Source of the DNA: Rebecca billardiae RCC1528 | Taxonomy: Eukaryota > Haptophyta | Direction of reading: 5' to 3' | NCBI GenBank assembly: GCA_965240325.2 | Contig: OZ251247.1 | Coordinates: forward strand, 868,001-932,000 | DNA length: 64,000 bases | In this document: one piece after another, positions 28,930 to 39,456 of the stretch | Layout of the letters: each line of letters opens with the position of its first letter | How positions within the stretch are numbered: position 1 is the first letter of the stretch | Notes under the pieces: model-generated | What the model was told of the DNA's origin: nothing | Database searches by the model: none | Seen by the model: the letters and a program-made list of their open reading frames with translations, nothing else | Translations under genes and position numbers: made by a program

Positions 28930-29540
28930 GCGCGCCGCGAGCACGCAGCGGCAGATGAGCCGGATGCGCCCGGAGCTGTCGACTAGCGCGGCTGACTGAA
29001 GGGCGAGCTCGAGCACGCGAGCTCGCTCCTCGACGCCGAGCGCGAGCTCCTCCTCAACTCGGTCGACGGCGGCGCGGAGGTGCAGCAGCCTGAGGACGAG
29101 CAGGAGCAGTGGAACGCCCGCCGGTTCCGGGTCGCACAGCGGCGCCCAGCTGCACGCGAGCGCGGCCACGTCGTGGCGCGAGGAGCTGCGCGGAGAATGC
29201 GCCGCGCGCATCGACGCGGCGATCACCGGGCTGCAGGCCTCGGTCATCGACGCGTTGCGCACCCTCGCCGCCAGCTGCGACGAGTCCGCCGTCGAGCTGC
29301 AGCAGCTGCGCGCGCAGTGATTGATGGGCGGCCTCACACCGAGGCCGTGCATGACGGCACGTGCGCGCGGGAGGCGCTGCGCGGAGGCGCTGTGGGCGCC
29401 GAGCTGGCGAAGCGCGGCGCCGAGCTCGACGCGCTGCGCGACGCGGCGACGGACGCGCTGGGCGCGCGCGACGCCCTCGTCGCGACGCCCCGTGCAGCAG
29501 CTCGAGCAGCCAGCTGTGGAGTTGACGGCCGTCGAGGCGA
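28930..29540 (+). pseudogene. Decayed coiled-coil coding region
   Basis: Pieces in different plus-strand frames read as helical protein: GELEHASSLLDAERELLLNS (about 29000), REELRGECAARIDAAITGLQ (about 29178-29240), ASCDESAVELQQLRAQ with a stop (about 29270-29320), and AELAKRGAELDALRDAATDA (about 29398-29460). Frame changes and stops between them suggest a disabled gene. No family recognised. Confidence 0.3.
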
Positions 29541-30130
29541 CCGCGCCGGGTGCCAGCGGCCAGCACGCACGGGCTCAGCCGCTGCCGCTGGCTGACCGCC
29601 GCCGTGGCTTCGAGGCCGACGCGGCGGAGGAGGCGGCGGGCAAGCACGGCGGCGCTGTGGAGCAGGCACGCACGCGCGGCGGCAGGCGCGACGCGCCGTT
29701 CGCCTCGTTCCACCCCGAGCGGACACCCCGAGCTCCGCTCGGTCTCGCCTCTCGATCGGTGCACGGCCGTGCGCAGCGCAGGCCGGGGCAGCAATGGCGC
29801 GCGCTCTCCGGCTCTGCCGGCACGAGTGAGTGACGAGGCGCGCCGGCTGAGCGACCAGCGGCCCGTCGTCGAGCGCATGGCGCAGCGCGAGCACCTCAAG
29901 CAGGTGCGCCCGCACGCCCGCACGCGCCGGCCCGCGCCGCGCGGCGCCTCTCGCCCTGCGCGCGCGCGCCGGCCTCGGCGGCCGCTTCCCCGCGCGGCCC
30001 GCGGCGACAGTCCTCGGCCCGCCATGTCTGTGAGACTGATGAGACAGCAGCCGACGGAGGTTGCACCGCGGGCCCCTAACTACGTTGGTTCTACGGAAGG
30101 ACCGCGGAACGCGGTCATATCGTCTACTCA

Positions 30131-31135
30131 TCATTGGACGTGTGATCCCCACCTGAGTCTGACCCTGCCTTGCGCTTCCCGCGGCCGTCGCCAGCCTTCG
30201 GCTTTGCTTCTGCTGCACATGGAGGAAGCGGCACCCCACCTTGGGGCAGCTGCCGCTCCGCTGGAACGAGTGGCACACGCCCATGACTGGTCGTCTCGGA
30301 GCGCTGGCACGAGGGCCGTGTCGTTCACCTCGTCCAGCACCATGTGCTCAGGGAGCAGGGCACGCGCACTGCTCACGCCCCTCCGGCGATGGCACGGATG
30401 CCCCGGCGGCGAGGACGTCCGAGAACTGCGGGAACGGCGGCACTTGGCCGCCGGAGATCTCTCCGAGTGCCCGGGGAGCTTCTTCGAGGCGTTGAGCGGC
30501 CCGGGCAGCAGGACGATCGAGACGGTCTGGTCGTTGACAAGGTGGGCCTCCTGCCACACGCAGCCTTTGGTCAGCAGCTGCTGGGGCTTCTCGTCCTTCG
30601 TGGGCCGCGATGGCTCCCGCCGGAGCCGAGGCGCCTCGTCACGCGGCGGCGGCAGTGTTGCGGGCGCCAACGTCGGCATGGCGGCGGCGGTGATCGTTGA
30701 CATCTCCCGCTGCTCCGCCGACCGATCGGCTGATCGTCACTTCGACTTGGCCGTTGCGGGCGGCCAGCGTCGCGCTCTCGAAGGCGTCCGCCCACGGGCC
30801 GTCGCCCGGGGCGGGCGCCGTCCTCAGCGTCTCGATCACCTGGTTCGTCAGGCCGCGGTCGCTCTCGGCGCCGGCGACCCCGAGCAGCTGCAGCAGGCGG
30901 CAGGCCGCGTGCCCGCAGCCCCTGACGGCAGCAGCGCGGCGGGCCGCGCGTGCGCGACGCACCCGGCGCCGGCTCGGCGCCGGTGGCGTCCAAGGCGAGT
31001 TTCACCGCCGCCACCGCGTTCGCGCGAGCGCGCGCCACTGCGGCCGCCAATTCGTCGGGCGCCAGCGGCGCGTCGGCGGGGTTGGGGACGGCTGCCATCG
31101 GGGCGCTCGTTGCGCGGCGGCTGATTTCCCGCCCG
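30131..31135 (-). pseudogene. Gag-like region with CCCH zinc knuckle, frameshifted
   Basis: Three minus-strand frames follow one another. First, PADAPLAPDELAAAVARARA (from about 31100). Second, GLTNQVIETLRTAPAPGDGP (about 30850). Third, EAHLVNDQTVSIVLLPGPLN then LDEVNDTALVPALRDDQS (30131-30703). A further shift at about 30284 leads into MGVCHSFQRSGSCPKVGCRF then LH, a C-x8-C-x4-C-x3-H finger. Such a C-terminal zinc knuckle is common in retroelement Gag proteins; RNA binding is inferred. At least two frame breaks make it non-functional as it stands. It lies opposite in strand to the nearby RT. Confidence 0.4.
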
Positions 31136-31689
31136 CGGCCCCGGCCGCACGGTGACCCTGCGCACCCCGGACACCCGGGGTCTTTCGGTCCCGGATCGGC
31201 CGTCCGCACATGCGGCATGGCGGCCGGTGAGTTCGGAGTCGCAGCGGACGCACAGCGCCGGGAGGCGGTGCGCGCGCAACGCGACGTTATGCGCCGGCCG
31301 CCCGTCCACCAGGCGGCGACGTCGGTCATCCCAGGCCTGGTGGTGGCCACCGCATACCAGCGGCCGACGCTCAAGCAGCAGCAGTGGCACTCCCAGGATC
31401 GAGGCCGCGTGCCAGATGGAGCACCCCTTCAACGCGCCTGTGCTCGGCCTGGCACTCGACATGCGCGCGGCGGCCTCGTGGATCTGTGCACCAAGAGGCA
31501 CCTCGGTCCACGACGCCCGACTGGCTTGGTTCCACACCGTGAGAGGTGGCGGACAGCCTGTCTGGCTGGTCGGCTGAACTGCGTCAGCTCGGACCGGGTT
31601 CCATCCGCCGACCCGAGCGGGTCTTCGGAACGCGGAATGGTAAGACCGTCGGCAAGCCCCATGTGGCTTTCATCTGGTCTGCGGTGTCC

Positions 31690-33141
31690 AGTGCGTGGGC
31701 AATTGCGCGGACAGCGGAGTCTTCCGAGCAGATGCGCAGCACGCCTGCCTCCGCATGGCGGACCTGGATCACGCCGGGTGGGATGCGGCGGTTGAGGAGC
31801 AACTCCAATCCCAGGCTGCCGGCGCCGCTCACGCAGACGTCCTTGAAGCACTGTGGGCCCACGCCCAGCAGGAGGTGCAGGACTGATGGGCGGCGGAGAT
31901 CGGCTCGTCGCCAGACGTCGATCGCCTCTTCGGCAGGCACAAGTGGCGTGCCCATAATCCGCCGCGGGGTGCCACAAGGCGGCAGGGTCAGCCCATGTGA
32001 CAACGCCAAGGCCTCCTTGCACAACTCGTGTACAACGTTGCACGAACGGCTTCGGTGCACCTTGGGCGATTTCCCGGCAGGGGCGGCTGCCCTGTTCAGC
32101 GACGTGCTGGGACAGCTGGGCCACTCTGGATGGTCTATGATGCTGGGCATCGAGGACATGGAAGCAGGGTATCGCCTGATCCAGTGCTCTCAGCCACGAT
32201 TCACGTTGCTCGCGCACTGGGACTACGACCCATTCCGCTGACGTGTGGTGTTCTTTCGCCTCCAGGGGTCAACTCTGGCCTGAAGAGCGCGGTCATCCAA
32301 TTCAATCGCCTGGCTGAGTTCGTCACCAGGGTCGCAGTGCTGGCGCTTCCCATCTGTGTGGGGCACTACTTTGAGTAGGACTTTGCTGTGTGTGAGCCCA
32401 CCTTTGCGAAAGGAGGGCAGGGGCTGCTGGTGGACCTGGGCCTCCTTATGGGCTTCCAGTTCAACCAGGCCAAGTCTAGTGAAAACCTTCCTAAGGGTCA
32501 TACACGACTTCTCTGCTTTTGCTCGCAGCGGCGAGCTCAGGTGCAGCGTGCATGCTGACAGGATCTCTTTGCTGGTGGATACCATCGAATCCATCCTTGC
32601 AGCAGGTTGCATTGCCAAACAGTCGGACATGGGCAGCCTTCTGGGCAAGCTGCAGTGGGCTTCTTACCGCTTCTGCAGGGCCGCCCTGCAGCCTCTGTTC
32701 AGCAGGGCTCTCTCTGGGAAGGATCACTTCCAGCACTAGTCGGGGGCAGTGATGGACTCTCGCCGATCTATGGCCTCTCTCCTATTCATGGCAGTCATGC
32801 TGGGGGCCCTGCGCCCCCGGGTCTTCGGCTTCCGAAAGCACAGGCTCGTCAACACGAGTGCCTTGGCAGGTCTGCTCACTGGCTACTCTGGTGTGCGCGA
32901 CTCGGCCCACATTGTGCACTCGTTCTGGGCCTTGGCAGCTGCTTTGCGCTGTGAGGTCTGGTCGACTATGGGCAAGTACATGGTCCAGCCACGCTGGTGT
33001 CGGGGACGCTGCAGCGTGCTGCAGGCCCTCACCCTGTCACCTGGCAGCCGGCATCAACGCCAGGCGGGCAGGTGTCAGGGCAGGGCAGGGCTGGCGGCCC
33101 GCGGCGTGCCCGGCCTGGCCGGGCACGCCGTCAGCGGATAG
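31690..33141 (+). pseudogene. Reverse transcriptase and RNase H relic
   Basis: Plus-strand pieces in shifting frames follow RT order. LEALWAHAQQEVQD then a stop; GGRVSPCDNAKASLHN (finger region, like QGGK.RP.D..); MEAGYRLIQCSQPRFTLLAH then WDYD (motif A region); VIQFNRLAEF then VGHYFE, stop, DFAVCEP (catalytic YxDD region, with the first Asp disrupted by a stop); GLLMGFQFNQAKSS; SLLGKLQWASYRFCRAALQP (thumb); then LVNTSALAGLLTGYSGVRDS and AHIVHSFW (RNase H). Multiple stops and shifts make it inactive. The order and the 'SLLGKL.WA' and 'GYSG..DSA' motifs recall DIRS-like or related RT elements. Confidence 0.65.
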
Positions 33142-33267
33142 GATCCGGCAGGACGTGAGCTCAGCTCCCTCCTGTCGGCGGCCGTCCGCAGGGCTGCTGG
33201 CAGCGGTGCTGGGCCTGTTGAGGGCTGCGGCACCGAGGTCGCCCGCCCGAGGGCGGGCGACAGGGGA

Positions 33268-33604
33268 GGGGCTAGGGCGGCCACACGCCCGCACTCACAC
33301 CCGGCCGACGCGGCTGCTGCCGACAGCGCAGCGCCGGTCGGCAGGATGAATGCGGGCGGAGGGGCCGTCCGTTCCTGGCAATGCCTCATCCCTCTAATCC
33401 CATGCAAGCCTCCGCTTAAGGCGGCAGGCAAGGCATAGGGTCTGCTCATCTCTATTCCATATTCAGCTGATCATCAGCAGTTGGATAAGTGATATGGTTG
33501 ATTGGCTGACAGCCACGTCAGCGGCGCCGTTGAGGCCCATTTGAGATGGGCAGCGCAGCTGACTCAGTCAGGGGACCTGGTTGACCCAGATGCCTGATTA
33601 GTGG
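33268..33604. repeat. 337-bp shared end, copy 2
   Basis: Second copy of 27683-28016. It ends ATGCCTGATTAGTGG and marks the right border of the repeat island. Confidence 0.9.
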
Positions 33605-34247
33605 CAGTCGCGCCCGGCGCTGCGCACCGACCCCGAACGGAGGCCCGCGGGCCCCAAAATCAGGGTCCGACGCACGGTTGGGGGGCAGGGACCTGGCTCA
33701 GACCACGAGTCCGAGCCCGCCCGAGGTAGCCAGTGACGTCCGACGCGTCAGGCTGCGCCTGACGCGCGATTACAGCGTTTTAGCTAAGTTTGCTCGGTCC
33801 GTCAGTGGCCCGAGTGGGGCCGCCCCGTAGTAATATCGATCTATCGATGATAGGATCGTCACTACTATCATCGGTTTTCGTGCCCGCCTCGACCGGCGGC
33901 ATGCTGCCGGGGTGGCCGCAGCTGCGCTCGGAGCAGCGCGCACGGGCACCGCCGTGTGCGCCCGCCCGCTTTCGCCGCCGCCGAGCTCGAGCACAGCGCT
34001 GCGCGGCCGGGCCGGCGTAACGCCAACCGCAACGGCGCATCAATTTTTTGCCCGGCGCCGAGCGCGCGTCGGCGCGCGCAGCGCGCTCAGGCGTGGCCTG
34101 ATACCAAGGTCTGTGCCACGATTCGACGCGCCTATCGGGTGCGCCGAATTTAGGCGCACCGCTTCAGAACTGTCCGATGATTCGACTAGTGGTGCGGACA
34201 ACTTAAAACGTCACCCTGAGCCGTTTTCCGGCACTGAGTGAACGCGC
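33605..34247. other. Spacer without recognised gene
   Basis: Only a hairpin (GCGTCAGG, loop CTGCG, CCTGACGC at 33745-33765) and a TATCGAT-rich patch (about 33830-33850) stand out. Confidence 0.5.
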
Positions 34248-35146
34248 GACGCGCGCGCTATATCGTCGCTGGCGCGCAGTGTTCGCAGCGGCGACCTTGT
34301 TGACGATGCGACTACTTCGATATTGCTGTGCGCGGCATCGTCAGCACTCCCGATTGACAGTTCAAAACAACGCGCGATCGAAGACGCGGCACGAGAAGCG
34401 CGCGCGACCTGGCCAGCGTGTGCGGACGACGTACCGCGGCCGGGCGAGGCGCCTCGGAGTTGGTATTACAGTACAGACCATAGCGTCGTGCGCCACCGCC
34501 GTGGCGACCCACCATCGGGCGCTCATGCTCGTCGGCCTACGAGCCGCCTCCGGCCGCGAGGGTCACCGCCGCCCGCGAGACGGTAACGCCCTGCTGCTCA
34601 CTGCGCGCACAAACTAGCGTACATCGCACAGAAATATGGGGGTATGTATCGGCCACAACCGCCCGACACGCCGCCCGCCTCGTCCCGCCCGCCCCGTCCC
34701 GTGCGCCCGCGCGTGCCGCGTGCGCGCAGCCCGCTTGCAGACGGAGCCTCCGACTGCCGCGGCGATGCGCGTGGCGCGACACGGCAGGGCTGCTGCTGGG
34801 GCTGCGCGCCCAGCGCGACGCGGCTGCCGGCCGAGCCGAGCGCGGCGCCGCGCCTCGCCGACTCCGCGGCGATTGGCGGCGGTGGCGGCGGTGGCGCGTG
34901 CGTGCCGCCCGCGCCCGCGCGCGTGTTGGCAGTGGGTGCATAGGACGCCGAACGAGTCGGGCGGTCGCGCTCAACAGCGTCCCAGAAGATCGATCCGACA
35001 CTGTTACCTCTCAGAGAGCGGATCACGACAGGTACCGCATAGTGAATGGTGATCAATTGATCGACGAGCTCAAATTGTACCATCTACTACTGGTAGTAGT
35101 ATGTAGGTATGCAAATGGGTGAAGTGGTTGAAACGCCAAAGTCATT

Positions 35147-38100
35147 ATGGTCAGCTCGATCGAACGGGCACGTGGCCGATTCACACGCGCTCATCTTTTG
35201 CCAGGCGGCGCCGCCATCAGTCACGCGCGCTCCCCCACCCGCACGAGCATGTGGCTCTACTGCGGCAACCCCCCCTGCGGCGAGCGAGCTGGCGTGCGCT
35301 CCAATGACGAGGAGGAGCGTGGCGACGACGGCGCGCCCGAGGCACCGCCCGATGCCCGCGCCACGCTGCTCCAAGAGGGCGCCGAGCCGAGCGACGCGGC
35401 CGCGGGCGGCGACGACGCGCCGCCCGCGCTGTGGCGGCGGGTGCGCGAGCGGCTCGCGGGCTGGGGCGCGGGGCGGTGGCTGCTCGTCGTCGGCGCCGCG
35501 TGCGGCGCTGTCCTCATCACCGGCGCAGCGTACCACTGGCGGCACCACATCAAGGGCTCGCTCGGCCTGCTGCAGCAGCGAGGGAGGGCGGACGTGCCCG
35601 AGGATGCGCGCTGCCTCGGGCGCGTGGGGCGGCAGGACGGGCAGTGGCTCATGGCGCCGGGCTCGACGGTCGAGCACGCTGCGCGCTGGGCCTTTGTGTT
35701 GGACGCGTCCATCCTCGTCCTCGCCGTCGCCGCGCTGCTGCTGCTGCGCGCGTGGAAGAGCCCGGATGCGGCCACGTCCACGGCGAAGAGCCTCTTCTCT
35801 GCGGCCATGTCCGCGTTCGACCTGTTCACAGACGCGCTGCTGGCGTCGCAGTGGTGGCGGTGCGCGCACCGGCTGTGGGCGGGCCTCGCCTTCGTCTTCA
35901 CCGCCGCGGGCGCGCTGCCCACGCTCCAAGTCGCGCGCGCCGCGGCAGAGGTGGCCGCGCTGCCGCCCAATGCTAACATGTCTGACCGCAAAAGAGCGGA
36001 AGGGAAGCTGCGCGACGCGAAGGCGCTCGAGGCGACGGTGGAGAGCGCGCCGCAGACGTACCTGCAGGGGTACGCGATGCTGCGCATCGGCGCCGCGCAC
36101 GCCACGCCGCTGGCGCTCGCCTCGCTGCTCTTCTCCGCCTCGATGATTGGCCACCACACGTACGTGTACACCACCAGCAGCGTGGCTGTTGATTATTCTG
36201 ATGTTTTTTCTTTTACTACTTTCGGTCGGCCCGCCGTGCAGTGGTGGAGCGTGACCGTGCCCGTGGTCGGCTGGGCGGTGGGCGTGGACGACCTGGCGTG
36301 CCGCGTGGGCACGGCAGCGTCCGTGCTGTGCCGCGCGCTGACGCACGGCCTCTTCGCCTGCGCGTTCCACAGCTGGCTGCTGGCGGCGCTCGCGGCGGCG
36401 GCGCTCGCGCTGGTCGCCTCCGTGCGCTACAGCGGCCACGCCAAGATCATGGGTGCACTCGAAAGCGGAGGGCAGCTGGCGGCCTGGCGGAGCGCGGCGT
36501 GGACGGCGGGCATCGTGTACGCGGCCGTCGGCATGGTCGACCTGAGCGTGGAGGGGTGGCCTGCGCGCACAACGCCCACCCATATCCTGCTCGGCTGCGC
36601 GGAGGCCGCGCTGGCGGTGGCCGCGCTGCGCTGGCCGTCCGAGTGGCGCGAGGCGCAGAGCGCGCCGGCGCTCGCGGCACTCGCGTGGGCGTGGGGCTGC
36701 GCGTGGGTGGTGCACAAGGCCGTCGTCGTGCGCTTGCTGCAGCTCAAGGCAGATCCAGTGTTCGTCGACCTCAGGTGTGCGCGCGCGCGCGTGGCGACGA
36801 CGCGGCGCCTGCCGCGGCGGGTTTGGGCGCGCGCGCGGCGGCGGGCGGGCGGCGCGGCCGCGGGGCGGGGCGCTGTGGCAGCGGCGCGTGCGGCGCGCTC
36901 GCGCGTGCACGGGCGGGCACGCATCGCACGTGCGCGCTCGACACCCACTCACACCCCCGCCGCGCGCCCGCCCCTCCCGCCGCGCCTCCCGCAGTCGCTA
37001 CGCGATCGGCAACGCTGGCGCCACTGCCATCGCGGACGCCGTGCGCCACAGCCGCTCCCTGCAGTGGCTTGACCTCCGGTACGTGTGCACGCGCGCGGGG
37101 GCGGGCGCGGGGGTGGCGCTGAGGGGCGGGGGTGGATGAGCGGGCGCCAGCCGGGGCATGCGCTGCGGACGCACGTCGAGCGCGGCGCGCCGCGCGCGCG
37201 CGCGCCGCGCGCCCTCGTGCGGTGATGTCCGAGCGTGCGCCGCGCGCGCGGCCGCGTCGGCGGGCTCGGGCATGCGCGCGGCGGCGGGCGGGCGGCGCGG
37301 CCGCAGGGCGCTGTGGCAGTGGCGCAGGCGGCGCGCTCGCGCGTGCTCGGGCGGGCACGCTATGCGCGCGCGCGCTCGACACCCACTCACGCCCGCGCCG
37401 CGCGCCCGCCCCTCCCGCCGCGCCTCCCGCAGTGTCAACCGGATCGGCGCCGCTGGCGCCACCGCCATCGCGGAAGCAGTGCGCCACAGCCCCTCCCTGC
37501 AGAGGCTTGACCTCAGGTACGTGTGCACGCGCGCGGGGGCGGGCGCGGGGTTGGCGCGGAGGGGCGGGGGTGGGTGGATGGGCGCCAGCCGGGGCATGCG
37601 CTGCGGACGCACGTCGAGCGCGGCGCGCCGCGCGCGCGCGCGCCGCGCGCCCTCGCGCGGTGATGTCCGAGCGTGCGCCGCGCGCGCGCCCGCGTCGGCG
37701 GGCTCGGGCGCGCGCGCGGCGGCGGGCGGGCGGCGCGGCCGCGGGGCGCTGTGCCAGCGGCGCGTGCGGCGCGCTCGCGTGTGCTCGGGCGGGCACGCAT
37801 CGCGCGCGCGCGCTCGACACCCACTCACGCCCGCGTCGCGCGCCCGCCCCTCCCACCGCGCCTCCCGCAGTCTCAACCAGATCGGCGACGCTGGCGCCAC
37901 TGCCATCGCGGACGCCGTGCGCCACAGCCGCTCCCTGCAGAAGCTTGAGCTCGCGTACGTGTGCACGCGCGCGGGGGCCGGCGCGGGGGTGGCGCGGAGG
38001 GGCGGGGCTGGGTGGGCGGGTGCCAGCCGGGGCATGCGCTGCGGACGCACGTCGAGCGCGGCGCGCCGCGCGCGCGCGCGCCGCGCGCCCTCGCGCGGTG

Positions 38101-38843
38101 ATGTCCGAGCGTGCGCCGCGCGCGCGGCCGCGTCGGCGGGCTCGGGCGCGCGCGCGGCGGCGGGCGGGCGGCGCGGCCGTGGGGCGCTGTGCCAGCGGCG
38201 CGTGCGGCGCGCTCGCGTGTGCTCGGGCGGGCACGCATCGCGCGCGCGCGCTCGACACCCACTCACGCCCGCGTTGCGCGCCCGCCCCTCCCACCGCGCC
38301 TCCCGCAGTGTCAACCAGATCGGCGACGCTGGCGCCACTGCCATCGCGGACGCCGTGCGCCACAGCCGCTCCCTGCAGGAGCTTCACCTCAAGTACGCGT
38401 GTGCACGCGCGCGGGGGCGGGCGCGGGGGTGGCGCGGAGGGGCGGGGCTGGGTGGGTGGGCGCCAGCTGGGGCATGTGCTGAGGACGCACGTCGAGCGCG
38501 GCGCGCCGCGCGCGCGCGCGCCGCGCGCCCTCGCGCGGTGATGTCCGAGCGTGCGCCGCGCGCGCGGCCGCGTCGGCGGGCTCGGGCGCGCGCGCGGCGG
38601 CGGGCGGGCGGCGCGGCCGCGGGGCGCTGTGGCAGCGGCGCGTGCGGCGCGCTCGCGCGTGCACGGGCGGGCACGCGCCGTGCCCGCGCGCTCTGCCCTT
38701 GCTCACGCTCCACCCGCGCGCCCGACACCCGTCCCCCACTGCGCGCCTCCCGCAGTTTCAATGACCTCAGCGAGGCGGGCAAGAAGGCGGTGCGCGAGGC
38801 GTGGGAGCAGAGCGGCAAGGACGTGGTTAAGCTGTGGCTGTGA
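35147..38843 (+). CDS. Polytopic membrane protein (XK-related-like) with C-terminal LRR repeats, copy A
   Basis: Exons 35147-36774, 36995-37078, 37433-37516, 37871-37954, 38309-38392, 38756-38843; all introns phase 2; 683 residues. The start may instead be the ATG at 35249 (MWLYCGN), since the first 34 codons are Arg-rich. Exon 1 codes for about nine hydrophobic segments (for example WLLVVGAACGAVLITGAAY, WAFVLDASILVLAVAALLLL). It also has AFDLFTDALLASQWW and ESAPQTYLQGYAML, which recall the XK/Xkr scramblase motif 'E[ST].PQ..LQ.Y'; that assignment is tentative. Exons 2-5 each encode one ribonuclease-inhibitor-type LRR (NQIGDAGATAIADAVRHSRS, then LQxLxL). The last exon gives the cap FNDLSEAGKKAVREAWEQSG. 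Likely a membrane protein with an LRR protein-binding tail; scramblase activity is unproven. Confidence 0.7.
36995..38392 (+). repeat. Tandem exon-intron units encoding LRRs, copy A (4 units)
   Basis: 84-bp exons begin at 36995, 37433, 37871 and 38309, exactly 438 bases apart. Each is followed by a nearly identical intron of 354 bases starting GTACGTG or GTACGCG and ending CCTCCCGCAG. Donor-side bases differ (CG, AG, GC, AA before GT), which changes only the last LRR residue. Confidence 0.9.
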
Positions 38844-39456
38844 TGTGCAGCTCCGGTGCTGCCGAGAGGCGATGGGTGGGGAGACTGCATGCGTCGGCAG
38901 GGCGTGGGACGAGCACCGGCCCACCCGCGCTGCGCTGGCGCTGCTCGGGCAATGGCAGTGCATGCAGTTGTCGGTGATGCGGGCGCCGCGCGGCAGCATG
39001 CGTGCGGCCGCCCGCCATTAGTTCATGTCAGATACTCGGTTAGTGCGCGCGTCAGGCACGTGACAGCGTCGGTGACGACGCACACCACGACGACGATTCC
39101 GCCCCCACACGGTGCCACAGTTAATGGCGTCGTAAAGTATATATATATACTATATAGCGTCACGGCAGCTAATGAGCAGTCGGGGGCCGACTGGCGGACT
39201 GCCCGCGCGATCTCGGCTCGCCCGCATATATATATCGCTCGGCCCATTGCGGCGCCGGGGCCACTCACTACTCAGGCGGCCGGCTCGGCTCGTAGTGAGT
39301 CGTGCCATTATATATTGTCATTGAGCCAATAGGCAATAGCCATCGCGGCAGCTGTGAGAGGGCGGAGGAGAGAGGGCGTGCACACGGCGCGCGAGCGCCG
39401 CCCCCGTGTGCACGCATTGCACTACCGACCCGCCTGGCGACAGAGGGCACCGGCGC

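Larger units (their letters stand above)
28023..33604 (+). mobile_element. Retroelement derivative R2 with decayed RT/RNase H
   Basis: Bounded by the 202-bp start (28023-28224) and the 337-bp end (33268-33604). It carries a decayed reverse transcriptase and RNase H on the plus strand (about 31690-33100) near its 3' end, as expected if the Z end (AAACACCG...) is 5'. A minus-strand Gag-like relic (30131-31135) and a decayed coiled-coil region (28930-29540) suggest other insertions within it. Confidence 0.55.
34248..38995. repeat. Segmental duplication, copy A
   Basis: Aligns with 42511-47735 from GACGCGCGC.CTATATCGTC (34248) through the membrane/LRR gene and past its stop (about 38995). About 0.9 kb of the upstream region is included, with small insertions and deletions, so promoter and gene were copied together. 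Confidence 0.85.

Noticed and set aside
37132-38541. Long plus-strand frames reading through the LRR introns
   Set aside because: The introns have conserved GTACGTG and CCGCAG borders, and the spliced 84-base exons give perfect LRRs; the readthrough is Arg/Ala noise.
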